A stretch of DNA of 64,000 nucleotides from Microtetraspora niveoalba (GTDB lineage: Bacteria; Actinomycetota; Actinomycetes; Streptosporangiales; Streptosporangiaceae), in NCBI RefSeq assembly GCF_001570405.1, contig NZ_BBYM01000016.1:116059-180058 (forward strand), given 5' to 3'. The position numbers and the translations under genes were made by a program. The stretch's first letter is position 1; every line of letters begins with the position of its first letter. Shown here one piece after another: positions 25,525 to 33,132 of the stretch. The notes under the pieces were generated by a model. The model searched no databases, was not told where the DNA came from, and was given only the letters and a program-made list of their open reading frames with translations.

Positions 25525-26255
25525 GCGGCCGCGTCGTCCTGGTCACGGGCGGCGCGAGCGGGATCGGGCGGGCCGTCGCCGAGGCGTTCGCCGCGGCCGG
25601 AGACCGGGTGGCCGTCGCGGACGTCGACGGCGCCGCCGCCGAGCGCGTCGCCGCCGAGCTGGACGGCGTCGCGGTCACGATGGACGTGACCGACCAGGCG
25701 TCCGTCGTCGCCGGGGTGGCCGAGGTCGCCGACCGGCTCGGCCCGGTCGAGGTCCTCGTGAACAACGCGGGCGTCGTCGCGGGCGGCGGCCTGCTCGTCG
25801 ATCTGCCCGTCGAGGTCCTCGACACGGTGCTCGCGGTGAACGTGCGCGGCACCTTCACGGTCACGCAGGCGGTCGCCACCCAGATGATCGAGACCGGGCG
25901 GGGCGGCTCCATCGTCAACATCAGCTCGATCGGCGCCCGCCAGCCGACCGCCGGGATGGGCCACTACGAGGCCACCAAGGCGGCGGTGGACGCGATCACC
26001 CGCACCGGCGCGCTGGAGCTGGCCGAGCACGGCATCCGGGTGAACGCCGTGGCACCCGGCCCCGTCCACACCCCGCTGACCGCCGGGCTGATGGAGGACC
26101 CGCGGGCGCGGGCGGCCTGGGAGTCGCGCATCCCGCTCCGCAAGATCGCCCAGACCGCCGACGTCACGCCCCTGGTGCTCTTCCTGGCCTCCGCCGCGGC
26201 CGGGCACATCACGGGCGCGGTGGTCCAGGTGGACGGCGGCCAGCTCCTCGTCTGA
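25521..26255 (+). CDS. Short-chain dehydrogenase/reductase
   Basis: A 244-residue classical SDR. The cofactor loop is VTGGASGIGRAVA, followed by an Asp in VAVADVDG that favours NAD, then NNAGVVAG, the catalytic Ser in NISSIGA and the YxxxK pair in HYEATKAA. The C-terminus, GAVVQVDGGQLLV, is typical. It overlaps the methyltransferase stop by 4 bases. The pair would act on the same molecule, with the SDR oxidising or reducing a hydroxyl or carbonyl. A strong bidirectional terminator follows. Confidence 0.93.
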   Translation: MSGRVVLVTGGASGIGRAVAEAFAAAGDRVAVADVDGAAAERVAAELDGVAVTMDVTDQASVVAGVAEVADRLGPVEVLVNNAGVVAGGGLLVDLPVEVLDTVLAVNVRGTFTVTQAVATQMIETGRGGSIVNISSIGARQPTAGMGHYEATKAAVDAITRTGALELAEHGIRVNAVAPGPVHTPLTAGLMEDPRARAAWESRIPLRKIAQTADVTPLVLFLASAAAGHITGAVVQVDGGQLLV

Positions 26256-26383
26256 GCCGGTCGCCACGGCCGCCGGCGGCCTTCCCCCCTCCCGCCGGCG
26301 GCTCCGGCGGCGCGTTCCCGCGATCGTCCGGCGAGGACGCGCCGCCGGGACGGCGTCTTCCGGCGCTCGTGCGCGGGCATGGC

Positions 26384-26417
26384 GAAGCCCGCCGGGAGGA
26401 CGTTCCCGGCGGGCTTC
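26384..26417. terminator. Bidirectional terminator, 14-bp perfect stem
   Basis: GAAGCCCGCCGGGA (26384-26397) pairs perfectly with TCCCGGCGGGCTTC (26404-26417) around a 6-base loop. It stands between the convergent SDR and GntR genes and ends with short T-runs in both directions. Confidence 0.75.
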
Positions 26418-26450
26418 CGCGTGTCGGGCGGCCGCGCGCGGCCGCGAGGG

Positions 26451-27134
26451 TCAGATCGCGCGGGGCGGGACGTTGGCGTTGTGCAACGCCGCCGCCGTGG
26501 CGATCTTGTGCGCGCAGGCGACCCGCTCGATCTCGTGCGGGTCGGCCCCCCGCTCGATGAGGTCGAGCATGTGCTCGTGCTCCTCCACCGAGCGCCGCGC
26601 CCGGCCCGGCACGTACGTGAAGCTGGACCGCCGCATGTGGTCCAGCCGCGCCCACTCGGACTCCAGGAGGGCGTTGAGGTGCTCGTCCGGGCAGTGCTCG
26701 TAGATGGAGAAGTGGAACTCGCGGTTGAGCGCCGTGAACGACGAGGGGTCGAACGCCTCCAGCGCCTCCATCATCCGGCTGTTGATCTTGCGCGAGGCCT
26801 CGATCTTCTCCGGCGTCATGTGCGGGGCCGAGATGGCGGTCGCGTACCCCTCGAGGCGGGCCAGGATCTGCAGCGAGTGCTCCACCTGCGCGGCGTCGAA
26901 CACCGCCACCCGGGCCCCGATGTTGCGCACGACCTCGACCAGCCCGTCGGACTGCAGCCGGCGCACCGCCTCGCGAAGCGGGATCGTGCTGACCCCGGTC
27001 TCCCGGGCGAGCTGGTCCATGACCAGCCGGTACCCGGGCCCGTAGGTGCCGTCGAGGATGCGTGAGCGCAGCAGCTCGTAGCTGCGCTCCGCCTTCGACT
27101 CCTTGGCCCGCGCGGGCTTCTTCGCGGTGCTCAC
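26451..27134 (-). CDS. FCD-type GntR transcriptional regulator, candidate master regulator of the island
   Basis: A 227-residue regulator. The winged helix (residues 15-80) includes LARETGVSTIPLREAVRRLQ, and the C-terminal all-helical FCD ligand domain carries the metal-coordinating histidines in NREFHFSIY and EEHEHMLDLI. FCD regulators usually sense organic acids and bind short palindromes related to TNGTNNNACNA or ATAC-containing boxes. The start is GTG 27134 (or TTG 27137), preceded by GAGGGGG. It is the third gene after the extradiol dioxygenase and the hydrolase, 83 bases beyond the hydrolase stop. It is therefore probably expressed from the dioxygenase promoter and autoregulated through the site at 29033. 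Confidence 0.9.
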   Translation of the reverse strand: MSTAKKPARAKESKAERSYELLRSRILDGTYGPGYRLVMDQLARETGVSTIPLREAVRRLQSDGLVEVVRNIGARVAVFDAAQVEHSLQILARLEGYATAISAPHMTPEKIEASRKINSRMMEALEAFDPSSFTALNREFHFSIYEHCPDEHLNALLESEWARLDHMRRSSFTYVPGRARRSVEEHEHMLDLIERGADPHEIERVACAHKIATAAALHNANVPPRAI

Positions 27135-27216
27135 CAACGCCCCCTCACACTTGACCGGACCGCCGTCCGCCGCGCCCGAGCGGCGCTCGGCCGGCGGACG
27201 GCGGACCCTTCAATGA

Positions 27217-27984
27217 TCACTGCTCGAGGGCGGTCAGGACAGTCCTTCGGAACAGACCGCCGCCGAGAACCTCGAAGTGCCCGCCGGGGACCGTCACGAG
27301 CTGAGCGCCGTCGACGCCTTCGACGATACGCTCGATGCCCTGCGTCATCACGTCGTCGGCTCCGACGACGAAGAGCGGGGGCACCGTCCCGCTCCAGGCC
27401 CCACCGGCGAACGGCGTGGCGCGCAGGCCCTCGACACAGGTCGCGAGCCCGGCGGCGCGCTCGCCGTGGGACCGTACCATCCCGGCGATGGCGGCCGTGA
27501 ACGGGTCGCCCGGCTCGGTCCCGTCGGCGACCGCGCGGTGCAGCGCCTCGATGTCCAGGGCCTCGAACGGCTCGCCGGGGTTGAGCCCGCCGAGCACCGT
27601 CCTGCGCACCCGGCCGGGGGCCGCCGCGGGCAGCTCCCAGGCGAGCCGGGCGCCCAGCGAGTAGCCGGCCACGTCGAACACGTCCGCCGGGACACCCGCG
27701 TCGGCGAGCGCCGCGTCGAGGGCGGCGACGAGGCTCTCGGCGATCTCCCGCGCCCCCGCCTCCGCCGGGCCGCCCGGCGCGGGGCTCGCGCCGTGGGCGG
27801 GCAGGTCGGGCACGACGACGGTGCGCCCGGCGTCCTTCAGCGCGCCGGCGACGCCGGTCGCGACCCAGTCGGCCTCGCCGTCGGAGCCGAAGCCGTGCAC
27901 GAGAAGCACGGGCGGCGCGGCGGCGGGCCGGTCCGGGACGAAGGTGCGGACGGCCAGGCCGGATGGGTCCTGCATGCGTGTCAC
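27217..27984 (-). CDS. Alpha/beta hydrolase, meta-cleavage product hydrolase-like
   Basis: A 255-residue hydrolase. The oxyanion strand is VLLVHGFGSDGEADW, the nucleophile elbow VAGYSLGARLAW near residue 107, the acid in FVVGADDVMTQ and the catalytic His in VPGGHFEVLGG. It lies 31 bases downstream of the class III dioxygenase, so hydrolysis of a ring-cleavage product or of an ester intermediate is likely. GTG 27984 and ATG 27975 are both possible; GGGGAG fits the ATG better. An AAATCGTAT half-site precedes the start. Confidence 0.85.
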   Translation of the reverse strand: MTRMQDPSGLAVRTFVPDRPAAAPPVLLVHGFGSDGEADWVATGVAGALKDAGRTVVVPDLPAHGASPAPGGPAEAGAREIAESLVAALDAALADAGVPADVFDVAGYSLGARLAWELPAAAPGRVRRTVLGGLNPGEPFEALDIEALHRAVADGTEPGDPFTAAIAGMVRSHGERAAGLATCVEGLRATPFAGGAWSGTVPPLFVVGADDVMTQGIERIVEGVDGAQLVTVPGGHFEVLGGGLFRRTVLTALEQ

Positions 27985-28000
27985 AACTCCCCTATTTCAC

Positions 28001-28009
28001 ATACGATTT
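28001..28009. promoter_or_regulatory. AAATCGTAT half-site between dioxygenase and hydrolase genes
   Basis: Read on the minus strand this is AAATCGTAT, identical to the half-sites at 21798-21806 and 29037-29045. It lies within the 31-base gap of the dioxygenase-hydrolase operon, so it could be an internal control point or a chance match. Confidence 0.3.
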
Positions 28010-28015
28010 CAGATC

Positions 28016-28879
28016 TTACTGGACGGTGTCGAGCGCCTCGACCGGGAAGTCCACGACCACCTGGCCGGTGCCGCTGCTGCCGAAGTACGGGCAGAGCTGC
28101 TCGCCCTGACCGCGGTAGGAGTCCCATCCCAGCAGGCCGAACAACATCGCCGTGTCCGCCATGGCGCCCTCGCCCGTGCAGCGCCTGTTGTAGTCCGGGA
28201 GCATCTCCAGGAACTCCGGCACCCGCCCCTCACACCACATGTCCAGGACCTTCAGGTCCACCTGGCGGTTGATCTCGCTGCTCACGTCGTTCAGCAGCGA
28301 CTCGGCGATCTCGTTGGGCGGGAAGGCGTGGGACAACGAGCCGCTGGCGAGGAAGGCCACCTTGCGGTCGCTGCGCCGTACGGCGCGCAGCAGGGCCTCC
28401 CCGATCCGCCGGTTCTCCTCGATGGAGGAGTAGATGTTGCACCCGATCGGCAACACCCGGATCGAGGAGTCGCCGTTCATGAAGTACATCGGGACGAGCG
28501 TGGCGTACTCCAGGCCCAGGTCCTTGTAGGTGTGCACCATCGCCTTCTGGCCGCCGGCCACGATCTCCTCGCGGATCAGCTCGGCCAGCTCGGGGTCGCC
28601 CGCGTAGTCGTAGGCCAGGTCGTGGATGAAGTGCGGCAGCTCGTGGCTGGCGTAGGACGCCCGGTGGCGCCGCCTGCCGTTCAGGTGGAAGCCGATGCTG
28701 TTCATCCAGTGCGTGTCGGCCACCAGGAAGGTGTCGGCCCCGAGCTCACGGGCGCGCCGCCCGATCTCGGTCAGCGCCACCTCGGCCGGACGGCGGATGC
28801 CGAAGTGCTTGCCCGGCTGGATGGACAGCCAGATCGACGGCACGTGCGTGATCTTCGCCGCCAGGACGACCTCTCCCAT
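28016..28879 (-). CDS. Class III extradiol ring-cleavage dioxygenase (LigB superfamily, HpaD-like)
   Basis: A 287-residue non-haem iron dioxygenase resembling 3,4-dihydroxyphenylacetate 2,3-dioxygenase (HpaD/HpcB). Iron ligands are His12 in KITHVPSIW, His57 in VADTHWMNS and Glu237 in RCTGEGAMA; the acid-base His is probably His184 in SGSLSHAFPP. Spacing and length match the homoprotocatechuate enzymes. It opens a catechol ring next to a hydroxyl to give a semialdehyde, the substrate of the dehydrogenase at 31.5 kb. ATG 28879 is preferred because GGGAGG is five bases upstream. It is the first gene of dioxygenase-hydrolase-GntR and is divergent from the FAH-RraA operon. Confidence 0.9.
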   Translation of the reverse strand: MGEVVLAAKITHVPSIWLSIQPGKHFGIRRPAEVALTEIGRRARELGADTFLVADTHWMNSIGFHLNGRRRHRASYASHELPHFIHDLAYDYAGDPELAELIREEIVAGGQKAMVHTYKDLGLEYATLVPMYFMNGDSSIRVLPIGCNIYSSIEENRRIGEALLRAVRRSDRKVAFLASGSLSHAFPPNEIAESLLNDVSSEINRQVDLKVLDMWCEGRVPEFLEMLPDYNRRCTGEGAMADTAMLFGLLGWDSYRGQGEQLCPYFGSSGTGQVVVDFPVEALDTVQ

Positions 28880-29032
28880 TACGCCCTCCCCTGTCTCAAT
28901 CCGGGCGCCCGCGCGGCCCGGTTCCGGACGACCTGAGTGTGGCCGCCCAAATCGGACATACAAGAATCATGTAGGAACTCAAATATCTTTGTCTATAGCC
29001 GTCGCCAATCTGATCGAGTATCATCAACGATG

Positions 29033-29045
29033 TCGTATACGATTT
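29033..29045. promoter_or_regulatory. TCGTATACGA operator between the two ring-cleavage operons
   Basis: TCGTATACGA (29033-29042) is a perfect 10-bp palindrome extended by TTT, so the minus strand reads AAATCGTATACGA. It directly abuts the ribosome site of the FAH-RraA gene, where a bound repressor would block initiation. The 175-base divergent region 28880-29054 is AT-rich (28958-29045) and also holds TACA-AGAATCA-TGTA near 28959-28973. Confidence 0.65.
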
Positions 29046-29054
29046 GGAGGGGGC

Positions 29055-30557
29055 ATGGAACACCCGCTCGGCCTCTCGCCGGGGAAGATCGTCGCGGTCC
29101 ATCTCAACTACCGCAGCCGTGCGGCCGAGCGCGGGCGCGTCCCGGCGGTGCCGTCGTACTTCCTCAAGCCGTCGTCGTCCCTGTCCTGGTCGGGCCGTCC
29201 GGTCGTCCGGCCCGCCGGGTGCGAGCTGCTCGCCTTCGAGGGAGAGATCGCGATCATCATCGGCGAGCGCGCGCACCGCGTCCCGCCCGACCGAGCGCTC
29301 GACCACGTCGCGGGCTACACGGCGGCCAACGACTTCGGCGTCTACGACTTCAAGCACGCCGACCTCGGCTCCAACCTGCGGGCCAAGGGCCAGGACGGGT
29401 ACACCCCGGTCGGCCCGGCCATCCTGCGGGACGCCGACCCCGGCAGGCTGTGGCTGCGCACGTACGTGAACGGGGAGCAGGTCCAGGAGGCGTGCACCGA
29501 CGAGCTGCTGTTCGGCTTCGACCTGCTCATCGCCGACCTGTCCCGCGTCATGACGCTGGAGCCCGGCGACCTCGTCCTCGCCGGCACGCCGGCCGGGTCC
29601 ACCGTCGTACGGCCGGGCGACGTGGTCGAGGTGGAGCTGGAGGGGGCCGGGCGGCTGCGCAACGAGGTCGTCGCCGACACCCGGGAACTCGGCCCCTGGG
29701 GCGTGCAGCCCGAGGTCACCGAGGAGACCCGGGCCGCGGCCTACGGCTCCGCCCGCCGTCCCGAGACCGTCACCCTCACCGGGAAGACGGCGGGAGACAC
29801 GGCCGGGAGCACGACGGGCGGCGCGGCGGAGAGCACGACGGGAGACACGCCGGCGGCGGCCCCGATCTCCCCGGAGACCGAGGCGGCGCTCCGTGCGGTG
29901 TCCACCGCCACGTTGTCGTCGCAGCTCCGCAAACGCGGGATCGACCACCACTTCATCGAGGGCGTACGGCCGGCCCGGCCGGACCTGCGCATGGTGGGGG
30001 TCGCACGGACCCTGCGCTACCTCCCGCTGCGCGAGGACGTCTTCGCCGAGATCGGCGGCGGCATGAACGCCCAGAAGCGCACGGTCGAGGAGATCCGGCC
30101 GGGCGAGGTCCTGGTCATCGAGGCGCGCGGCGAGCACGGCGCCGGGACCCTCGGCGACATCCTCGCGCTGCGGGCCCTGCGCCGCGGCGCGGCCGGGGTG
30201 GTCACCGACGGCGGCCTGCGCGACAGCCCGTCGTTCTCCGGCCTCGACCTGCCGTCGTACTACGCGGTGCCGCACGCGGCCGTCCTCGGGCGCCGCCACG
30301 TCCCGATGGACTCGCAGGTGCCGATCTCCTGCGGCGGGGTGCTGGTCATGCCCGGCGACGTGCTGGTCGGCGACGCGGAGGGCGTGGTCGTCATCCCGCC
30401 GTCCCTGGTCGACGAGGTGGCCGGGGACGCGCTGCGGCAGGAGGACGAGGAGCGCTTCATCTACGAGCGGGTCGCCGAGGGCGAGTCGGTCGACGGCCTC
30501 TACCCCATGAACACCCGCTGGCGGGAGACCTACGAGCAGACCAGGCGCGAGAAGTGA
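29055..30557 (+). CDS. Fusion of a fumarylacetoacetate hydrolase-fold domain and an RraA/HMG-aldolase-fold domain
   Basis: A 500-residue two-domain enzyme. Residues 1-225 are an FAH domain with metal ligands Glu62 and Glu64 (FEGEIAI), Asp93 (AANDFG) and Lys111 (AKGQDGYTP), as in HpaG decarboxylase/isomerase. A flexible linker (235-270) consists of degenerate GDT/GST repeats. Residues 271-500 are an RraA-like aldolase/decarboxylase domain with GTLGDIL (367-369) and the catalytic pair Arg389-Asp390 in TDGGLRDSP. In enterobacterial HpaG the protein is two FAH halves; here the second half is replaced by an unrelated fold that in gallate and protocatechuate pathways cleaves or decarboxylates oxaloacetate-like intermediates. 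It would process the ring-cleavage acid after the dehydrogenase. Start after GGAGGGGGC. Confidence 0.9.
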   Translation: MEHPLGLSPGKIVAVHLNYRSRAAERGRVPAVPSYFLKPSSSLSWSGRPVVRPAGCELLAFEGEIAIIIGERAHRVPPDRALDHVAGYTAANDFGVYDFKHADLGSNLRAKGQDGYTPVGPAILRDADPGRLWLRTYVNGEQVQEACTDELLFGFDLLIADLSRVMTLEPGDLVLAGTPAGSTVVRPGDVVEVELEGAGRLRNEVVADTRELGPWGVQPEVTEETRAAAYGSARRPETVTLTGKTAGDTAGSTTGGAAESTTGDTPAAAPISPETEAALRAVSTATLSSQLRKRGIDHHFIEGVRPARPDLRMVGVARTLRYLPLREDVFAEIGGGMNAQKRTVEEIRPGEVLVIEARGEHGAGTLGDILALRALRRGAAGVVTDGGLRDSPSFSGLDLPSYYAVPHAAVLGRRHVPMDSQVPISCGGVLVMPGDVLVGDAEGVVVIPPSLVDEVAGDALRQEDEERFIYERVAEGESVDGLYPMNTRWRETYEQTRREK

Positions 30558-30588
30558 CTCGCGACCGGCACAGCAAGGAGTTGAACAC

Positions 30589-31500
30589 GTGAAGTTCCGT
30601 TCGGATCCCGCGACGATACGCGGCTCCATCGCCCCCGTGGTGACACCGTTCACCGCCGACGGCGCGCTCGACCTCGACTCGCTGCGGGCGCTCGTGCGCT
30701 GGCAGCTCTCCCAGGGCTCGCACGGCATCTCCACCGGCGGCTCCACCGGCGAGCCGGGCGCGCAGAGCGTCGAGGAGCGCGTCGCCGCGATGACGGCGGT
30801 GGCCGAGGAGACGGCCGACACCGTGCCGTTCCTGCCCGGCACCGGCTCGGCGAAGCTGGACGAGACCCTGCGGCTGACCGCCGAGGCGGAGCGGCTCGGC
30901 GCGGACGCCGCGCTCGTCATCACCCCCTACTACGCCCGGCCGACGCAGGAGGCGCTGTTCCGCTGGTACTCGACGGTCGCCGCCGAGTTCCCGTCGTTGC
31001 CGGTCGTCATCTACAACGTGCCGTCGCGGACCGCGGTGGACATCGCCCCCGAGACGGTCGCCCGGCTCCGGCGGGCCCACGACAACATCGTGGGCATCAA
31101 GGAGACGACCAAGGACTTCGAGCACTTCTCCCACGTGCTGAACCTCTGCGGCCGCGACTTCCTCATGTGGTCGGGCATCGAGTTGCTGTGCCTGCCGCTG
31201 CTCGCCATCGGCGGCGTCGGCTTCGTCAGCGCGGCGGCCAACCTGGCGCCGTCGGCGGTCGCCCGCATGTACACGGCGTACACCGAGGGCGACCACAAGA
31301 CCGCGCTCGACCTGCACTACGCGCTGCACCCGCTGGTCGAGCTGCTCTTCGTGGAGACCAACCCGGCGCCGGCCAAGTGGGTCCTGGAGCAGCGCGGGCT
31401 CATCGCCTCCGGGCACGTCCGCCCTCCGCTGGTCTCCCCCACCGAGGCGGGCGTGGCGCGCATCAACGAACTGCTGGCACAGAGCGAGGGAGTCGCCTGA
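30589..31500 (+). CDS. DapA-fold aldolase of the HpaI-type (2,4-dihydroxyhept-2-enedioate aldolase-like)
   Basis: A 303-residue class I aldolase. The Schiff-base lysine is Lys171 in IVGIKETTKDFEH, the catalytic Tyr142 is in IYNVPSRTAVD and the carboxylate loop is STGGSTGEPGA. Although the fold is that of dihydrodipicolinate synthase, the context (ring cleavage, FAH protein and semialdehyde dehydrogenase) fits the subgroup proposed to cleave 2-hydroxy-hept-enedioate to pyruvate or succinic semialdehyde in homoprotocatechuate breakdown. It is 31 bases after the fusion gene and overlaps the dehydrogenase start by 1 base. A lysine biosynthesis role is unlikely here. Confidence 0.85.
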   Translation: MKFRSDPATIRGSIAPVVTPFTADGALDLDSLRALVRWQLSQGSHGISTGGSTGEPGAQSVEERVAAMTAVAEETADTVPFLPGTGSAKLDETLRLTAEAERLGADAALVITPYYARPTQEALFRWYSTVAAEFPSLPVVIYNVPSRTAVDIAPETVARLRRAHDNIVGIKETTKDFEHFSHVLNLCGRDFLMWSGIELLCLPLLAIGGVGFVSAAANLAPSAVARMYTAYTEGDHKTALDLHYALHPLVELLFVETNPAPAKWVLEQRGLIASGHVRPPLVSPTEAGVARINELLAQSEGVA

Positions 31501-32966
31501 TGAAGCTGGAGCACTACATCGGGGGGGCGCACGTCCCCAGCGTCTCGGGCGCGACCTTCACCGCGCTCGAACCGGCCACCAACACGGAGTACGCGACGAT
31601 CGCCGCGGGCGACGCGCAGGACGTGGAGGCGGCGGTCGCCGCCGCGCGCACCGCGTTCACGGAGGGCCCGTGGCCGCGCATGTCGGGCGGCGAGCGGGCG
31701 GCGGTGCTGCGCAGGATCGCGGCCGCGATCGAGTCGCGTGACGACCGGATCGCGGCGATCGAGTGCCGCGACACCGGCCTGCCGATCACGCAGGCCCGCG
31801 GCCAGGCCCACCGCGCCGCGCACAATTTCCGGTTCTTCGCCGATGTGATCACCACGCTGGGCGAGGACGTCTACCGGGTCGCCTCCCAGCAGCTCAACTA
31901 TGTCGTGCGCAAGCCCGTCGGAGTGGCCGGACTGATCACGCCGTGGAACACGCCGTTCATGCTGGAGACGTGGAAGCTGGCGCCGGCGCTCGCCGCCGGA
32001 TGCCCGGTCGTCTTGAAGCCCGCGGAGTGGTCCCCCCTTTCGGCCGGTCTGCTGCCGGAGATCATGGAGGAGGCGGGGCTGCCCACGGGCGTGTTCAACA
32101 TTGTGCACGGCATCGGCGAGGAGGCCGGGGCGGCGCTGGTCGCGCACCCCGACGTGCCGGTGATCTCCTTCACCGGTGAGACCGGCACCGGTCAGATCAT
32201 CATGCGTTCGGCCGCGACCCACCTGAAGACCCTCTCCATGGAGCTCGGCGGCAAGTCCCCCCTTGTGGTCTTCGACGACGCCGACCTGGAGCGGGCGATC
32301 GACGCCGCCGTCTTCGGCGTCTTCTCGCTGAACGGCGAGCGGTGCACGGCCAGCTCGCGGGTCCTGGTCCAGGACACGATCTACGACACGTTCGTGGAGC
32401 GGCTGGCCGAGCGTGCCGCGCGGGTCAGGGTGGGCTCCCCGGACGACCCGGCGACCGAACTCGGCGCGCTCATCCACCCCGAGCACTACGCGCGTGTCAT
32501 GGAGTACGTGCGCGTCGGCGTGGACGAGGGCGCGCGTCTGGTCGCGGGCGGCGGGCGGCCGACCGGCCTGCCCGAGGGCAACTTCCTGTCCGCCACCGTC
32601 TTCGCGGACGTCACCCCCGAGATGCGGATCTTCCAGGAGGAGATCTTCGGCCCGGTCGTGTGCGTCACCCCGTTCTCCACCGAGGAGGAGGCGATCCGGC
32701 TGGCCAACGCCACCCGGTACGGCCTCGCCGCCTACCTCTGGACGAACGACCTGCGCCGGACGCACCGGATGACGCAGGCGATCGAGGCGGGCATGCTCTG
32801 GGTCAACTCGCAGAACGTCCGCGACCTGCGCACGCCGTTCGGCGGCGTCAAGGCCAGCGGCCTGGGACGCGAGGGCGGCAACCACAGCATCGACGTGTAC
32901 ACCGAGTCGCACATCGTCCACGTGGCGACGGAGGACCTGCCCATCCCCCGCTTCGGCGTGGCCTGA
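31500..32966 (+). CDS. Aldehyde dehydrogenase, HpaE-like semialdehyde dehydrogenase
   Basis: A 488-residue NAD-dependent aldehyde dehydrogenase resembling 5-carboxymethyl-2-hydroxymuconate semialdehyde dehydrogenase. Key residues are visible: Asn150 in ITPWNTPFM, Lys173 in VLKPAEWSP, Glu248 in SMELGGKSP and the nucleophile Cys282 in LNGERCTASSR. It would oxidise the semialdehyde released by the class III dioxygenase. The ATG shares its A with the stop of the aldolase gene (TGATG), so the two are coupled. It is the last gene of the operon and a GC hairpin follows. Confidence 0.9.
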   Translation: MKLEHYIGGAHVPSVSGATFTALEPATNTEYATIAAGDAQDVEAAVAAARTAFTEGPWPRMSGGERAAVLRRIAAAIESRDDRIAAIECRDTGLPITQARGQAHRAAHNFRFFADVITTLGEDVYRVASQQLNYVVRKPVGVAGLITPWNTPFMLETWKLAPALAAGCPVVLKPAEWSPLSAGLLPEIMEEAGLPTGVFNIVHGIGEEAGAALVAHPDVPVISFTGETGTGQIIMRSAATHLKTLSMELGGKSPLVVFDDADLERAIDAAVFGVFSLNGERCTASSRVLVQDTIYDTFVERLAERAARVRVGSPDDPATELGALIHPEHYARVMEYVRVGVDEGARLVAGGGRPTGLPEGNFLSATVFADVTPEMRIFQEEIFGPVVCVTPFSTEEEAIRLANATRYGLAAYLWTNDLRRTHRMTQAIEAGMLWVNSQNVRDLRTPFGGVKASGLGREGGNHSIDVYTESHIVHVATEDLPIPRFGVA

Positions 32967-33003
32967 CGCCGGCCTCCCGGCATCACCCGCCGGCCGCCCC
33001 GTA

Positions 33004-33030
33004 CGGCCCGGGCCCCAGGGGTCCGGGCCG
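33004..33030 (+). terminator. Terminator hairpin of the ring-cleavage operon
   Basis: CGGCCCGG (33004-33011) pairs with CCGGGCCG (33023-33030), with an inner CCCC/GGGG pairing, 37 bases after the dehydrogenase stop. Confidence 0.6.
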
Positions 33031-33132
33031 ACACGCTTCCAATATGACCACTCCTGGCTAATTCGCGGCAATCTTGTCGTCGTTTGCGGCGTAGATCCTT
33101 CTTTCGCAGTGAAAACGACCAAGGATGTGCGA

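Noticed and set aside
26369-26417. A short CDS starting at the ATG near 26379
   Set aside because: The sequence is the terminator hairpin at 26384-26417; no ribosome site and no product.
30589-31500. Annotating the DapA-fold protein as lysine biosynthesis dapA
   Set aside because: The fold and Schiff-base lysine fit, but operon context with ring-cleavage genes points to the HpaI-type aldolase subgroup.
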